Origin: Acidimicrobiaceae bacterium
GTDB taxonomy: Bacteria; Actinomycetota; Acidimicrobiia; Acidimicrobiales; Aldehydirespiratoraceae
DNA length: 64,000 bases
Direction of reading: 5' to 3'
Assembly (NCBI GenBank): GCA_009837445.1
Contig: VXTM01000044.1
Location: 1 to 64,000 of the forward strand
Below, piece after piece: positions 63,842 to 64,000 of the stretch. Under the pieces are notes generated by a model. It saw only the letters and a list, made by a program, of their open reading frames with translations, was not told where the DNA came from and searched no databases. How positions within the stretch are numbered: the stretch's first letter is position 1; every line of letters begins with the position of its first letter. Made by a program: the position numbers and the translations under genes.

Positions 63842-63900
63842 GAGTGGGGTGGCCCCGCAGGCCGAGTCCGGTTGAGAAACTCCTCGGGGTCACCCCACTC
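63842..63900 (+). repeat. Long near-perfect inverted repeat (hairpin)
   Basis: GAGTGGGGTGGCCCC (63842-63856) pairs with GGGGTCACCCCACTC (63886-63900): 14 Watson-Crick pairs and one G-T in 15, with a 29-nt loop. No T-run follows directly. Starting about 5 nt after the candidate promoter's +1, it could be a 5' leader structure, a small RNA or a terminator. Confidence 0.6.
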
Positions 63901-64000
63901 GCACTATACGGATATATCGATAATTTTCAATCATTTCTGTCTCTCAACGCACGCCAGGGCTCTGGTGGAGAGGGCGACACGGCGGCGGGCTGAGGCGAGG

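Overview
The window is GC-rich, densely coded DNA with few gaps, many GTG/TTG starts and purine-rich ribosome sites. Three things suggest an actinobacterium: the order tRNA-Thr, tRNA-Met, tRNA-Trp, secE, nusG, rplK, rplA, rplJ, rplL, rpoB; an F420-type PPOX oxidoreductase; and the abundance of CaiB, acyl-CoA dehydrogenase and Gfo/Idh/MocA genes. An uncultured Acidimicrobiia-like lineage is my guess, not a demonstrated assignment.

Region 1 (1-9.06 kb, all minus strand) is housekeeping: rpoB (its C-terminus is cut by the window edge), a DSP-type phosphatase inserted between rplL and rpoB, rplL, rplJ, rplA, rplK, nusG, secE, tRNA-Trp, an anti-sigma/ECF sigma pair, tRNA-Met and tRNA-Thr.

Region 2 (9.08-63.75 kb) is a large catabolic gene collection, built from short operons that mostly diverge from shared promoters. 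It holds four Gfo/Idh/MocA dehydrogenases, four amidohydrolases (three close ACMSD-type paralogues), three family III CoA-transferases, three enolase-superfamily genes, two M24 creatinase/prolidase-like proteins, two 3-hydroxyisobutyrate-dehydrogenase-like genes, two aldehyde dehydrogenases and two cyclase-family hydrolases. It also has two Fe(II)/2-oxoglutarate oxygenases (TauD and PhyH types), an FAD monooxygenase, a luciferase-like monooxygenase, an FAH hydrolase, an acyl-CoA dehydrogenase with two MaoC hydratases, a ThDP enzyme, a NitT/TauT ABC importer and two MFS carriers. One transcription factor, an FCD-type GntR protein, is encoded in this region.

The main discovery candidate is a recurring AT-rich, partly palindromic 19-bp element (working consensus ATCRTGCAWNWTGCAYGAT). 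Strong or degenerate copies lie in nearly every divergent promoter between 16.5 and 62 kb, and I saw none in the housekeeping part. Sites are at about 16.48, 23.71, 29.03, 33.42, 37.92, 40.17, 46.79, 52.62, 55.12/55.16, 57.04 and 62.00 kb. This would make the catabolic genes one co-regulated regulon, plausibly under the GntR protein at 17.6-18.3 kb. The pathway itself cannot be named from sequence alone. The enzyme set fits oxygenation, ring or amide opening, CoA activation and beta-oxidation-like degradation of organic acids or aromatic/heterocyclic compounds.

No stretch over 300 bases lacks a gene. I saw no rRNA, CRISPR array, transposase or prophage gene.
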